This document shows, in pieces, positions 7,640 to 16,391 of a stretch of 64,000 bases of DNA; positions within the stretch are counted from its first letter, which is position 1; every line of letters begins with the position of its first letter. This DNA is from a bacterium (lineage in GTDB: Bacteria; RBG-13-66-14), in contig DATKYS010000072.1 in the NCBI GenBank assembly GCA_035528375.1, positions 15,859 through 79,858 on the forward strand. Reading direction: 5' to 3'. The notes under the pieces were generated by a model that was given only the letters and a program-made list of their open reading frames with translations, did not search any database and had not been told where the DNA came from. Made by a program: the position numbers and the translations under genes.

Positions 7640-9715
7640 ATGGAAAAAATTCTCGTCACCAGCGCCCTTCCCTACGCCAACGGCCCGCTCCACGTGGGGC
7701 AGCTCGCCGGCGCCTACCTCCCCGCCGACATCTTCGTCCGCTACCACCGCCGGCTGGGGAACGACGTAGTCTACGTCTGCGGCTCCGACGAGCACGGCGT
7801 GGCCATCACCCTGGCCGCCGACGCCCAGGGTACCACGCCCCGGGCCATCGTGGACTACCACCACCCGCGCCTGAAGCGCACCTTCGAGAGGCTCGACTTC
7901 TCACTGGACTGCTACGGGCGCACATCCTCGCCCATCCACCACGACACGGCGCAGAAGTTCTTCACCGTCCTTCACGACGCCGGTTTCCTCTACACCAAGA
8001 CCGTGGAGCAGTTCTACGACGCGAGTGTGGATCGCTGGCTGCCGGACCGTTACGTGGAGGGCACCTGCCCCCACTGCGGCGCGGAGAACGCCCGGGGGGA
8101 CGAGTGCGAGAGCTGCGGGCGGTGGATCGAGGCCCGGACCCTCGTCGAGCCTCGGAGCAAGCTGACCGGCAGCGCCCCCGAGCTTCGAGAGACGACCCAC
8201 TGGTACTTCCGGCTCTCCGGCCTCGAGGAGGAGGTCCGGCACTGGATCGAGGCGCGGGACGCCGCGGTGGGCTGGAAGGACAACGTGCTCAACTACTGCC
8301 GCTCCTGGTTCAAGGAGGGGCTGAAGGACCGCCCGGTGACCCGCGACCTGAACTGGGGCGTCCCGGTCCCCCTACCGGGGGCGGAGGGCAAGGTCATCTA
8401 CGTCTGGTTCGAGAACGTCCTGGGCTACGTCTCCAACGCCAAGGAATGGGCGGCGGAGCACGGGAGACCCGAGGCCTGGCGCGCGTTCTGGCTCAACCCC
8501 GACTGCCGCCTGTTCCACTTCATCGGCAAGGACAACATCGTCTTCCACGCCATTCTCTTCCCCGCGATGATTTTCGCCTACAACCGGTCCGTGCCCGAGA
8601 CCGAGCGTTTCGTCCTGCCCGAGAACGTGCCGGCCAACGAGTTCCTGAACATCGAGGGCAAGAAGCTCTCCACCAGCCGCAACTGGGCCGTGTGGGTGGA
8701 CGACGTGCTGGACGCCTTCCCCGTTTGCTACCTACGCTATTACATGACCTTCTGCCTGCCCGAGACCCGGGACACCGATTTCAGCTGGGACGAGTTCGGT
8801 GAGCGGGTGAACTCCGAACTGGCCGATATCTACGGCAATCTGGTCCACCGGACGCTGGTGTTCATCCACCGTTACTTCTCGGGTGTCGTTCCCGATCCGG
8901 GAAAGCCCGATGACGCGGCGCGGGCGCTGGAAAGCGAGGTGGCCCGCCTGGTGGGCGAGGTGGCCCGCAGCATCGAGGGGTTCCGCTTCCGGGAGGCGGC
9001 CAAGCTGATGATGGACGTGGCCCGGGCCGGCAACAAGTACTTCGACGACGAGCGTCCCTGGGTCACCCGCAAGGATGACCTCCCGGCCTGCGCCCGGACG
9101 ATGTACCATCTTTACCAGACCCTGGCGTCCCTGGCCATCGTGAGCAGTCCCTTCATCCCGGCGTCGGCGGCCCGGCTGGCCGGGCAGCTCGGCGTCGCCC
9201 CGGCCTTCGAAGGCTGGGGATGGGACGACGCCGCGCGCGGAGACCTCGTTCCCGCGGGAACGAAGCTCGGCGAAATCGCCGTCCTCTTCGTAAAAATCGA
9301 GCCGGAGGAGATAGAAAAGCAGCGGGCAAAGCTGGGACGCCCGCTGGACGTTTCGGAGGAAAATGTGAACGTTCTGCCCCTGTCGGACGCGCTTTTGGAG
9401 TACGCCGATTTCGAGCGGCTGGACCTGCGCGTGGGAAAGGTGCTCGCGGCCGAACGGGTGCCCAAGACGGACAAGCTCCTCCGCCTGGAGGTGGACCTCG
9501 GGGCGGAGAAGCGGACCATCGTGGCCGGCATCGCCCTGCACTACGCGCCCGAGGAACTCCCCGGTCGGCTCATCGTCGTCCTGGTGAACCTGAAGCCGGT
9601 AACGCTCCGGGGCGTGGAGAGCCGGGGGATGCTCCTGGCCGCCACGGAAGACGGCGGCGGGCTGCGTCTTTTGACCCTGGACGGCGACATCCCCCCGGGT
9701 TCCAAGGTGTCGTGA
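7640..9715 (+). CDS. metG: Methionyl-tRNA synthetase with C-terminal tRNA-binding domain
   Basis: A 691-residue class I aminoacyl-tRNA synthetase that charges tRNA-Met. The HIGH-type motif is HVGQ at 18-21, the KMSKS-type loop is KLSTS at about 341-346, and a zinc knuckle with four cysteines (CPHCGAE...CESC) lies at about 142-159, typical of the MetG1 type. The last ~110 residues form an EMAP-II/OB-fold tRNA-binding domain (DFERLDLRVGKVLAAERVP...), the appended dimerising form. The start at MEKILVTSALPYANG matches the family N-terminus; the open frame continues upstream without support. First gene of a plus-strand run reaching 15713. Confidence 0.97.
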   Translation: MEKILVTSALPYANGPLHVGQLAGAYLPADIFVRYHRRLGNDVVYVCGSDEHGVAITLAADAQGTTPRAIVDYHHPRLKRTFERLDFSLDCYGRTSSPIHHDTAQKFFTVLHDAGFLYTKTVEQFYDASVDRWLPDRYVEGTCPHCGAENARGDECESCGRWIEARTLVEPRSKLTGSAPELRETTHWYFRLSGLEEEVRHWIEARDAAVGWKDNVLNYCRSWFKEGLKDRPVTRDLNWGVPVPLPGAEGKVIYVWFENVLGYVSNAKEWAAEHGRPEAWRAFWLNPDCRLFHFIGKDNIVFHAILFPAMIFAYNRSVPETERFVLPENVPANEFLNIEGKKLSTSRNWAVWVDDVLDAFPVCYLRYYMTFCLPETRDTDFSWDEFGERVNSELADIYGNLVHRTLVFIHRYFSGVVPDPGKPDDAARALESEVARLVGEVARSIEGFRFREAAKLMMDVARAGNKYFDDERPWVTRKDDLPACARTMYHLYQTLASLAIVSSPFIPASAARLAGQLGVAPAFEGWGWDDAARGDLVPAGTKLGEIAVLFVKIEPEEIEKQRAKLGRPLDVSEENVNVLPLSDALLEYADFERLDLRVGKVLAAERVPKTDKLLRLEVDLGAEKRTIVAGIALHYAPEELPGRLIVVLVNLKPVTLRGVESRGMLLAATEDGGGLRLLTLDGDIPPGSKVS

Positions 9716-9735
9716 AGCGTTGAACGTGGTGCGGC

Positions 9736-10383
9736 GTGACGATCGAAACCGTCGAATCGGTGGTGCGATGGATCGGCGCGGCGGCGGCGCTGGTGTTCTT
9801 GACGGTCGCAGTGGTCGGATTGGTCGTGACGAGGAACCGGCCCTCGGGGCGGACCGTCGGAAAGGTCCGACGTTGGTCGCCGCTATTTGCGCTGGTTTTT
9901 CTCGTTTTCATCGGCGCGTGCGTCTTTTTGTGGAAACCGATTCCGTTGAAGCTCACGTCCGGCTTCAGCGCGGCGGCTCTGGCCTTGGGTGCGCTCCTTT
10001 TTTTCCCGGGGTTGGCCCTGTACGTCCGGGGTCGGTTCGCAATCGGAGATATGTTCGGCACCTCGAGCACTTCCGGTGCCGAGCTGTACGGCGATCACAG
10101 GCTGGTGACCCGCGGACCCTTCGCCCTGGTGCGTCATCCCATGTATCTGGGGCTGATCCTCGCCGTCATCGGAGGATTGCTCGTCTACCGAACCTGGACG
10201 TTCGCGCTGTTACTCGTCTTTATCGTTGTGCTTCCCCTTCGTGCCCGCCGCGAGGAGCAGGTTTTGGCCGCCGAATTCGGCGGCGATTGGGAGGAGTACC
10301 GACGGGGGGTTCCGGCTTTCATCCCCTTTCGCTTTAAAGGGCGTGATTCGACCTTGAACAAGGGTGACCATGAAGGGGGTTGA
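9736..10383 (+). CDS. Isoprenylcysteine carboxyl methyltransferase (ICMT/NnrU-like) family membrane protein
   Basis: About 215 residues with five or so hydrophobic segments. The C-terminal half shows the family signature: HRLVTRGPFALVRHPMYLG followed by RAREEEQ-like acidic/basic residues and FGGDWEEYRRGVPAF. In this family these conserved residues bind S-adenosylmethionine and the enzymes methylate lipids or prenylated substrates; the substrate here is unknown. The start is a GTG 20 bases after metG and lacks a clear ribosome-binding site. The 3' end overlaps the ilvC start by 14 bases. Context with prenyl-lipid kinases downstream fits a lipid substrate, by inference. Confidence 0.78.
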   Translation: MTIETVESVVRWIGAAAALVFLTVAVVGLVVTRNRPSGRTVGKVRRWSPLFALVFLVFIGACVFLWKPIPLKLTSGFSAAALALGALLFFPGLALYVRGRFAIGDMFGTSSTSGAELYGDHRLVTRGPFALVRHPMYLGLILAVIGGLLVYRTWTFALLLVFIVVLPLRARREEQVLAAEFGGDWEEYRRGVPAFIPFRFKGRDSTLNKGDHEGG

Positions 10384-11377
10384 AAGGCGCGAGGTCCTCT
10401 TCGAGCAGGATTGCCCCGCTCTGGACCTGGGCCGGGTGGCCGTTCTCGGCTTCGGCAACCAGGGCCGGGCCCACGCCCTGAACCTGCGCGACGCGGGCGC
10501 GGACGTGGCGGTCGCCCTGCGCGCGGGCTCACCGAGCGCCGAGGTCGCCCGCGGGGAGCGTTTACACGTCTGTTCTCCGGGAGAGGCCGTCGGAGCCGAC
10601 GTGCTGGTCTGGGCGATTCCCGACGAGGCCGTCCCCGACGCCGCTTCGTCTTTCAAGAAAATAAAAGACGGTCAGCTCTGGCTCTTCCTCCACGGCCTGG
10701 CCGTGACCTGGGGCTGGGTCGTCCCTCCGGGAAACGCGGATGTCGCCCTCCTCGCCCCCCAGGGTCCCGGCGCGGCGTTGAGGGGGCTCTTCCTGGCGGG
10801 GAAGGGCCTGCCGGGGGCCCTGGCCGTCGAGCGGGATTCCACCGGGACGGCGGAAGAGCGGCTGCTGGCCTACGCCCGGGCGGTGGGGTGCGCCAGGGGC
10901 GGTCTCCTCTGGACCACCTTCCGCGAGGAGACCGTGGTGGACCACTTCGGGGAGCAGGCCGTGCTGTGCGGCGGCGTCCCGACGCTGGTCCGGGCGGCCT
11001 GGGACACCTTAGTCGGGGCCGGGCACGACCCGCGCCTGGCCTACATCGAGTGCATGATGCAACTCAAGCTCCTGGCCGATCTGATGTACGAGCGCGGAAC
11101 GGCGGGGATGCGGGGCGCGATATCGGGTACGGCGCTCTTCGGCGCGGCGACCGGCGGCGATGATGTGATCGGGGCGGAGACCAAAAAACGGCTCAGGGCG
11201 CTTTTAGAAAAAATCGAATCGGGCGCCTTTGCCGACCGCTGGCTCGCCGAATCCGGGAAACCGGACTGGCCCCGGGAAAGGGAACGCATCCTCGGCGGTG
11301 CGGACCCCTTCGAGGAGGCCGGCCGCTGGGTGCGCGAGAATCTTCGCTGGCCCGGTCTGGGCGGGGAGAACAGATGA
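10370..11377 (+). CDS. ilvC: Ketol-acid reductoisomerase (class I)
   Basis: About 335 residues. Rossmann motif GFGNQGRAHALNLRDAG lies near residues 26-42. The catalytic core shows the two metal-binding blocks: EETVVDHFGEQAVLCGG near 185-201 and LAYIECMMQLKLLADLMY near 221-238, with the expected Asp and Glu residues. Length fits class I enzymes that convert acetolactate to dihydroxyisovalerate in valine, leucine and isoleucine synthesis. The ATG at 10370 is chosen; a GTG two codons upstream is possible. No other branched-chain amino acid genes are in the window, and the gene overlaps neighbours on both sides. Some normally invariant positions look altered (RGAISGTALFGA), so activity should not be taken for granted. 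Confidence 0.87.
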   Translation: MKGVERREVLFEQDCPALDLGRVAVLGFGNQGRAHALNLRDAGADVAVALRAGSPSAEVARGERLHVCSPGEAVGADVLVWAIPDEAVPDAASSFKKIKDGQLWLFLHGLAVTWGWVVPPGNADVALLAPQGPGAALRGLFLAGKGLPGALAVERDSTGTAEERLLAYARAVGCARGGLLWTTFREETVVDHFGEQAVLCGGVPTLVRAAWDTLVGAGHDPRLAYIECMMQLKLLADLMYERGTAGMRGAISGTALFGAATGGDDVIGAETKKRLRALLEKIESGAFADRWLAESGKPDWPRERERILGGADPFEEAGRWVRENLRWPGLGGENR

Positions 11378-12078
11378 CCGTACAACTGCCCGTCACGCCG
11401 CCGATTCCCCAGATATACTCCATCGCGTACATAATCGCCTACGTGTTCCTGGTGGTGGGCGTCGTCGAGCAGTTCCGCTCCAGGGGCGTCATCTCCGACC
11501 TCTCGTCGCGGAACATCGTGGGTCTGGGCGTGGTCCCCTGCACCCTGGCCGCTCCCTGGCTCTTCACCGACTGGTACTGGGTGCTGGCGGCGTCGGTGCT
11601 CTTCCTCGTGTTGAGCGCCCTCTCGATGAAGTTCGGCCTGCTCTCGAGCGTGGACGCGGAGAAGGGGCGGTTCGGCGGCGTGGCGATGGCCATCGTGCTG
11701 TGCGTCTCGGTTTTCATCGGCTGGTTCTTCACCGACCCGGGGCGGGGTATCGAGCTTCGACCCCTCGCCGCCTTCTGCGTCTTCCCCTCCTCCGTGGCCG
11801 ACAGCCTCGCCGCCATGGTGGGCCGGCGATACGGCAAGGGAGAGCTCCGGCGCAATCGCTCGAAGATAGGCACCGCGGCCGGGATGCTGGGGGGCGTCGC
11901 GGCCTTCGTAATCGTGAACGTTATCTTCGGGTTCACCGGTTGGCTTTCCTACATCCTCGCCGTGGGCTTCGGGGCGCTCGTCGGTCTAGCCGAGCTGATA
12001 AGCCCGGTTCAGCTCGACAACCTCGTTACGGGCGTCGTGGCCGGCGTGGGCGGTTACCTCATCCTCACCCTGGGGTAA
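11374..12078 (+). CDS. Dolichol/phytol kinase-like membrane protein (paralogue A)
   Basis: A 234-residue membrane protein with about seven hydrophobic segments. It aligns by eye with the next gene along its whole length (for example DWYW/DWYF, ADSLAAMVGRRYGK/GDGLAAVFGHKWGK, KIGT/LVGT, DNLVT/DNLLI). In the CTP-dependent polyprenol kinase family the GDG...G...GK..G block is conserved; here the first Gly is Ala (VADSLAA), while the Asp is kept. The start ATGA overlaps the ilvC stop. It may phosphorylate an isoprenoid alcohol or diacylglycerol, or have lost activity. Confidence 0.7.
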   Translation: MTVQLPVTPPIPQIYSIAYIIAYVFLVVGVVEQFRSRGVISDLSSRNIVGLGVVPCTLAAPWLFTDWYWVLAASVLFLVLSALSMKFGLLSSVDAEKGRFGGVAMAIVLCVSVFIGWFFTDPGRGIELRPLAAFCVFPSSVADSLAAMVGRRYGKGELRRNRSKIGTAAGMLGGVAAFVIVNVIFGFTGWLSYILAVGFGALVGLAELISPVQLDNLVTGVVAGVGGYLILTLG

Positions 12079-12090
12079 GAAGGAGGCTCC

Positions 12091-12789
12091 ATGAACCAGT
12101 GGGTTTCCCTGGCCGTCTCCTACGCGGCCGTCTTCGCGGTCATCGGCACGGCGGGCGTCCTGGCCAGGAAGGAAAAAATCTCCGGCGAGGCGGCGCGGAA
12201 AGTCATCCACATCGGGGTGAGCAACTGGATCATCCTCGCCCTGTTCATCTTCCGCGACTGGTACTTCGCGATAGCAGGCCCGCTCTCCTTCATCGTCATC
12301 AACTACGTCTCCTGGAAGCTCGACCTCTTCAAGGGGATGGAATCGGGGGACAAGAGCCCGGGCACGGTGTTCTTCTCCGTCAGCCTCTCGATTCTCACCT
12401 GGCACTTCTGGTGGCTGGCGAACATCGGCGCCGGCGATTTCCGCTACGCGGCCGTCATGGGGATACTCGTCCTGGGGTGGGGCGACGGGCTCGCGGCGGT
12501 TTTCGGCCACAAGTGGGGGAAGACGAAGCTTTTCGGCCAGAAAAGCCTCGTCGGTACGCTGACGATGTTCGTCACGAGCGCCGTCGTGGTTTTTTTGGTT
12601 CTGACCCTCGTCGGGGCGCACGACCTTTTGACCAACGTCCTGTTGGCCCTCGGCCTGGGCGCCCTGGGGACGCTGACGGAGCTCTTCCTCCCCGGGGGCT
12701 GGGACAATCTCCTGATCCCCCTGGTCGTGTCATACGCCTACTACGGCTGGTTTTGGCTGTGCAATCTCGCCGCGGGCGGCGTTTTCTGA
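12091..12789 (+). CDS. Dolichol/phytol kinase-like membrane protein (paralogue B)
   Basis: A 232-residue membrane protein of the SEC59/phytol kinase/diacylglycerol kinase-like family (CTP-dependent lipid alcohol kinases). Family features seen: RKVIHIG near residues 36-42 and the block WGDGLAAVFGHKWGKTKLFGQKS near 131-153. About seven membrane segments. AGGAGG precedes the ATG by five bases. With UbiA, UppS and PAP2 proteins encoded elsewhere in the window, a role in recycling a polyprenol or making a polyprenyl phosphate is reasonable, but is an inference. Confidence 0.8.
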   Translation: MNQWVSLAVSYAAVFAVIGTAGVLARKEKISGEAARKVIHIGVSNWIILALFIFRDWYFAIAGPLSFIVINYVSWKLDLFKGMESGDKSPGTVFFSVSLSILTWHFWWLANIGAGDFRYAAVMGILVLGWGDGLAAVFGHKWGKTKLFGQKSLVGTLTMFVTSAVVVFLVLTLVGAHDLLTNVLLALGLGALGTLTELFLPGGWDNLLIPLVVSYAYYGWFWLCNLAAGGVF

Positions 12790-12829
12790 TAGAATTGGTT
12801 GACTGATACGTTTCGTCCCGGAGTGACCC

Positions 12830-13711
12830 TTGATCGTAGGCTTCTTCTCCGACATACACGCCAACCTCGACGCCCTGGCGATGGTGCTGGACCACCTCCG
12901 GCGCCTGGAGGTGAACGCCCTCTACTGCGGCGGCGACATCGTCGGTTACGGCGCCTGCCCAAACGAGTGCCTGAACATCGTCCGCTACGCCGAGGGGGAC
13001 AAGCGGGTTTCCAAAAAGCAGGTCCTCGAGCACCTCGCCTCCACCGATGTGAGCGACCCCGAGCGCCTGGTCTCCTTCCTGACCCAGACCACCACCGTGA
13101 CGGTGAAGGGGAACCACGACCACGTCGCCATAACCCCCGGCGCCGAGTACCTCTTCAACTCCTTCGCCGCGAGGGCGATTCTTTGGACCCGCGAGGTGAT
13201 TTCCCGCGAGAACGTGGACTACATTTCCGCGCTCCCCATGGGCATGGACGCGGGCGAGGACGGTCAGCCCATACGGCACAAAAAGTCGAAGACCGTCCTT
13301 TTCCGGATGGTCCACGCCAGCCCACACGAACCGGAGCGCTGGCACTACCTGTTGAACCGGCGCGAGATAGAGCGGGCCTTCAACGCCCTGGAAGTGGGTT
13401 TCTGCTTCATCGGGCACAGCCACCAGCCGGTCATCTTCGAGCAGCACGAGGACGGCTACGTGGAGGTCATCACCGAGGAGGAGCACGTCCCGAGCATCTT
13501 CCGCCGCTACATCATCAACATGGGGAGCGTGGGCCAGTCCCGGGACGGAAACCCGAAGAGCTGCTGCGCCACCCTGGAGTTCACCCCCGGCTTCCGCAAC
13601 CTGATGATTCGCCTGCACCGCGTGTCCTACGACATACCGCGGGCCGCGGAGCGTATCATCTCCGCCGGGCTGCCCGAGGAGCTGGGCGGCCGGCTCCTGC
13701 ACGGCATTTGA
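12830..13711 (+). CDS. Metallophosphoesterase (calcineurin-like)
   Basis: A 293-residue cytoplasmic protein with the full set of metallophosphoesterase motifs: SDIHAN at about 7-12, GGDIVGYG at 36-43, GNHDH at about 92-96, and GHSHQP at about 197-202. These ligate a two-metal centre. Proteins of this layout are usually phosphodiesterases of unknown substrate. The start is TTG with GGAG seven bases upstream; the protein then begins MIVGFFSDIHAN exactly like its family. Its stop overlaps the start of the CoA-binding protein gene. Confidence 0.85.
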   Translation: MIVGFFSDIHANLDALAMVLDHLRRLEVNALYCGGDIVGYGACPNECLNIVRYAEGDKRVSKKQVLEHLASTDVSDPERLVSFLTQTTTVTVKGNHDHVAITPGAEYLFNSFAARAILWTREVISRENVDYISALPMGMDAGEDGQPIRHKKSKTVLFRMVHASPHEPERWHYLLNRREIERAFNALEVGFCFIGHSHQPVIFEQHEDGYVEVITEEEHVPSIFRRYIINMGSVGQSRDGNPKSCCATLEFTPGFRNLMIRLHRVSYDIPRAAERIISAGLPEELGGRLLHGI

Positions 13712-14112
13712 GCCGGGAAGCCATAGCCGCGTTCTTCCGCTCGAAGGTCATCGCCGTGGCCGGGGCCAGCCGCGACGAACGGAAATACGGTTACAGGGTC
13801 TACCGTAGGTTGAATGGGTCCGGAAGGTACACGGTCTACCCGGTGAACCCGCGGACCGACGAGATTGACGGCGACCGGTGCTATCCGACGCTGGCCGCGC
13901 TCCCGGAAAGGCCCGACGCGGTGATATTCATCACCCCGCCCCCGAGGACCGCCGCGTTGATGCGGGAGGCACTGGGGCTGGGGGTAAGAATTTTCTGGAT
14001 GCAGCCGGGCGCCGACGGCCCCGAAGCGGTCCGCATGGCCGAGGAGGCCGGGGCCCACTTGGTCCGCGGTCGTTGCGTCCTGGTGACCGATCCCGAGGAG
14101 TATTTGACGTAA
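13708..14112 (+). CDS. CoA-binding domain protein (YccU type)
   Basis: About 134 residues forming one Rossmann-like CoA-binding domain: SKVIAVAGASRDERKYGYRVYRRL near residues 10-33, YPVNPR near 41, and DAVIFITPP near 70. It belongs to the small stand-alone CoA_binding family (PF13380-type), whose biological role is largely unknown. The TTG at 13708 overlaps the preceding stop and gives a normal family length; no clear ribosome-binding site is seen, which agrees with translational coupling. The stop overlaps the start of the radical SAM gene (TAATG). Confidence 0.8.
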   Translation: MSREAIAAFFRSKVIAVAGASRDERKYGYRVYRRLNGSGRYTVYPVNPRTDEIDGDRCYPTLAALPERPDAVIFITPPPRTAALMREALGLGVRIFWMQPGADGPEAVRMAEEAGAHLVRGRCVLVTDPEEYLT

Positions 14113-15713
14113 TGAAAAAGGGCTCGCTGGACTTCGTCCTGGTGGGAGCGGCGGCGGCGGTCGGCCTCGCCCTGCTCCTCGTCGGCCTGTTCGTACCCTT
14201 CGGCCCCGAGGAGGGCCGGATGGTCGCCGAGAGCGGACCGGGGGGCGTCGTCAACTGGCTCTTCATCGGCTTCGGCGTCGCGGGGCTCGGCGCTTCAATC
14301 GTCCTTCTGCTCCTGGCGCTGCGCCGTCGGCGACAGGTGGCCGATCCCGACCACCCCGCCCGGCACCACCTCGTCGAATCCTTCCTCAAGAGGCCCGAGC
14401 CGCTCAAGCCCGGCATCTACCACCTGCGCTCCGGCGACGCAATGGAGGGCTACCGGGTCCACCTGCGCATCGAACCCAACGGCAACGGCACCCTGGTGGT
14501 CAACGCCGCGAAAATCATCCACCTGAACCAGACCGCCGCCGAGTACGCCAAGCTCATCGTCGAGGAACGCACGCCCCGGGACGCCGTCCGGGAGATAACC
14601 GCCCGGTACAACGTCCCCAAAAAGATCGCCCTCGCCGATTACCGGGAAATCCAGGGAATCATCACCGAGCTGGCACGCGGCGGTGACGTCTGCCCCGTGA
14701 CCTACCTCGACCTCGACCGCTACGAGCCGTTCAGCGTGGAGACATTCGCCCCCTACCGGGTGGACCTCGTTCTCACTTACGCCTGCAACGCGGACTGCGG
14801 CCACTGCTACGTGGCCCCCGAGCGCCGGAACAAACCATCGTTGGTCAAGGAGGACTGGCGCCGGGTCATGGAAAAACTCTGGGCGGTCGGGGTGCCCCAC
14901 GTGACCTTCACCGGCGGCGAGGCCACTCTTTACCCCCACCTGCGCGAGCTGATCGAGTACGCCGAGGACATCGGCCTGGTGACGGGTCTTTTAACCAACG
15001 GGCGGAAGCTGGCCGATAAGGACTACCTGGCCGGGCTGGTGGAGGTGGGGCTGGACCACGCACAGATAACGCTGGAGAGCTGCGACGAGGCGGTGCACGA
15101 CGCCATGGTGGGGGCTCCCGGGGCCTGGAGGGAAACGGTGCAGGGCATCAAAAACGCCCTGGCGCAGCCGCTCTACGTCCTGACCAACACGACGATCACC
15201 CGGCGCAACGCCGACCACGTCCGCCGGACGGTGGAGTTCCTGGCCGACCTGGGACTCTCCCAGGTGGCGGCCAACGGGATGATCCACTCCGGGAAGGGGA
15301 AGGGAAATCCCGACGCCCTGACCGAGGCCGAGCTTGCGCCGTACGTGGAGGAGTTTTTCAACGCCGCCGTCTCGCGCGGCCTGAACTTCCTCTGGTACAC
15401 CCCGACGCGCTACGAGGAGCTCAACCCGCTCGAGCTGGGCGTGGGTATAAAGACCTGCTCCGCCGCGAGGTACAACCTGGCCGTGGAGCCCGACGGCGAC
15501 GTGCTGCCCTGCCAGAGCTACTTCGAGGTTATGGGCAACATCCTCACCGACGACTGGGCGAAAATCTGGAACAGCCCCCTGGCGGTGAGCCTGCGCAACA
15601 GGGAGTGGGTCCCCGACGAGTGCCGCGGGTGCGCCGAATTCCCCCTGTGCGGCGGCGGCTGTCCACTGCTCCTGCAGGAGGACGGGAACGTCATATGCAG
15701 CGCGCCGGCGTAA
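14112..15713 (+). CDS. Membrane-tethered radical SAM/SPASM protein with PqqD-like region
   Basis: A 533-residue protein in four parts. Two membrane segments at about 10-30 and 48-68 anchor it. Residues ~95-190 resemble a PqqD-like peptide-binding domain (TLVVNAAKIIHLNQTAAEYAKLI). The radical SAM core starts at ~215 with CNADCGHC (Cys about 225, 229, 232) and contains TFTGGEATLYP. The C-terminus is a SPASM/twitch region with at least six cysteines (IKTCSAARYNLAVEPDGD, LPCQSY, CRGCAEFPLCGGGC). Relatives modify ribosomally made peptides or mature enzymes. No precursor peptide is seen next to it. It ends the metG run and abuts a strong terminator. Confidence 0.85.
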   Translation: MKKGSLDFVLVGAAAAVGLALLLVGLFVPFGPEEGRMVAESGPGGVVNWLFIGFGVAGLGASIVLLLLALRRRRQVADPDHPARHHLVESFLKRPEPLKPGIYHLRSGDAMEGYRVHLRIEPNGNGTLVVNAAKIIHLNQTAAEYAKLIVEERTPRDAVREITARYNVPKKIALADYREIQGIITELARGGDVCPVTYLDLDRYEPFSVETFAPYRVDLVLTYACNADCGHCYVAPERRNKPSLVKEDWRRVMEKLWAVGVPHVTFTGGEATLYPHLRELIEYAEDIGLVTGLLTNGRKLADKDYLAGLVEVGLDHAQITLESCDEAVHDAMVGAPGAWRETVQGIKNALAQPLYVLTNTTITRRNADHVRRTVEFLADLGLSQVAANGMIHSGKGKGNPDALTEAELAPYVEEFFNAAVSRGLNFLWYTPTRYEELNPLELGVGIKTCSAARYNLAVEPDGDVLPCQSYFEVMGNILTDDWAKIWNSPLAVSLRNREWVPDECRGCAEFPLCGGGCPLLLQEDGNVICSAPA

Positions 15714-15741
15714 AAAAGGTGGGATGGCCCCACCTTTTTTT
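15712..15741. terminator. Bidirectional rho-independent terminator
   Basis: A near-perfect hairpin with AAAAAAGGTGGG pairing to CCCACCTTTTTT around a five-base loop. The A and T runs make it work in both directions, which suits the convergent radical SAM and minus-strand secreted-protein genes. Confidence 0.9.
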
Positions 15742-15764
15742 ATCATCCGATGGACCGACACGCG

Positions 15765-16295
15765 TCACGCACCACCGTGTTCCCCGATGGTGGCGAGGGC
15801 GTCGAGAACCACCTCCCGGAAGGCCTCGGCTTTATCCTCGTGACAGTAGCAGTCCACGTGGACGAGGTTTTTCCCGACGAGGAGCAGGCTGTCCAGGTTG
15901 TAGTACCCGAAGTTGAAGTAGTCGGCGGAGGCGATGGGAACACCCTTGGCGCTCGTCCGGTTGTATCCGCCCCAGCGGAAGGCGGGCCCCCGGTCGCCCG
16001 CGGTTATGGCCCGGCGGAGATCTGCGAGCATGTCCCCCAGGAAGGCGTTGGCGTCGCCGTCGTAGAAGGACGTTATCTCCTCGATGCTGTGCCCGGGCTC
16101 CCCCACGGGGTAGATGTAAATGACGCCCAGCGCCTCGCCTTCGGGCCTGAGCAGCAGGACGTGACCCGCCTGGTAGGCGTAGAGCTCCGTTCCATCGGGC
16201 TCGTCGAGGTCCACCTTCAGCCCGTCCAGGTCAAGCGTCAGGGCCGAGACGGGGAGGGACGCCAGGAGCAGCAGGTAGAGCGAGCGGTGGAGCAT
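15765..16295 (-). CDS. Secreted protein of unknown function
   Basis: 176 residues with a Sec signal peptide (MLHRSLYLLLLASLPVSALT, likely cleaved near residue 19). The mature protein is soluble, mixed alpha/beta, with one pair of close cysteines (DCYC near 149). No domain is recognised. A clear promoter lies 33-61 bases upstream, so it is transcribed alone and ends at the shared terminator with the radical SAM gene. Confidence 0.65.
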   Translation of the reverse strand: MLHRSLYLLLLASLPVSALTLDLDGLKVDLDEPDGTELYAYQAGHVLLLRPEGEALGVIYIYPVGEPGHSIEEITSFYDGDANAFLGDMLADLRRAITAGDRGPAFRWGGYNRTSAKGVPIASADYFNFGYYNLDSLLLVGKNLVHVDCYCHEDKAEAFREVVLDALATIGEHGGA

Positions 16296-16327
16296 CTTTT
16301 AAAAACCTCCGGTGGGATTTTCTTCGT

Positions 16328-16356
16328 ATTATAATCCGCCGGCGGCGCGAAACCAA
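16328..16356 (-). promoter_or_regulatory. Promoter of the secreted protein at 15765-16295
   Basis: On the minus strand: TTGGTT, 17-base spacer, TATAAT. The -10 region ATTATAAT is nearly palindromic and also gives a TATAAT on the plus strand at 16330-16335, facing the CsdA-like gene, though without a matching -35 there. Confidence 0.65.
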
Positions 16357-16391
16357 GACGTCAAATCGAGCGGGAAAATCAAGGAGAGGCT

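Noticed and set aside
11374-12078. Calling this a phosphatidate cytidylyltransferase
   Set aside because: It is distantly related in fold, but the CdsA signature is absent and the true cdsA is at 38592.
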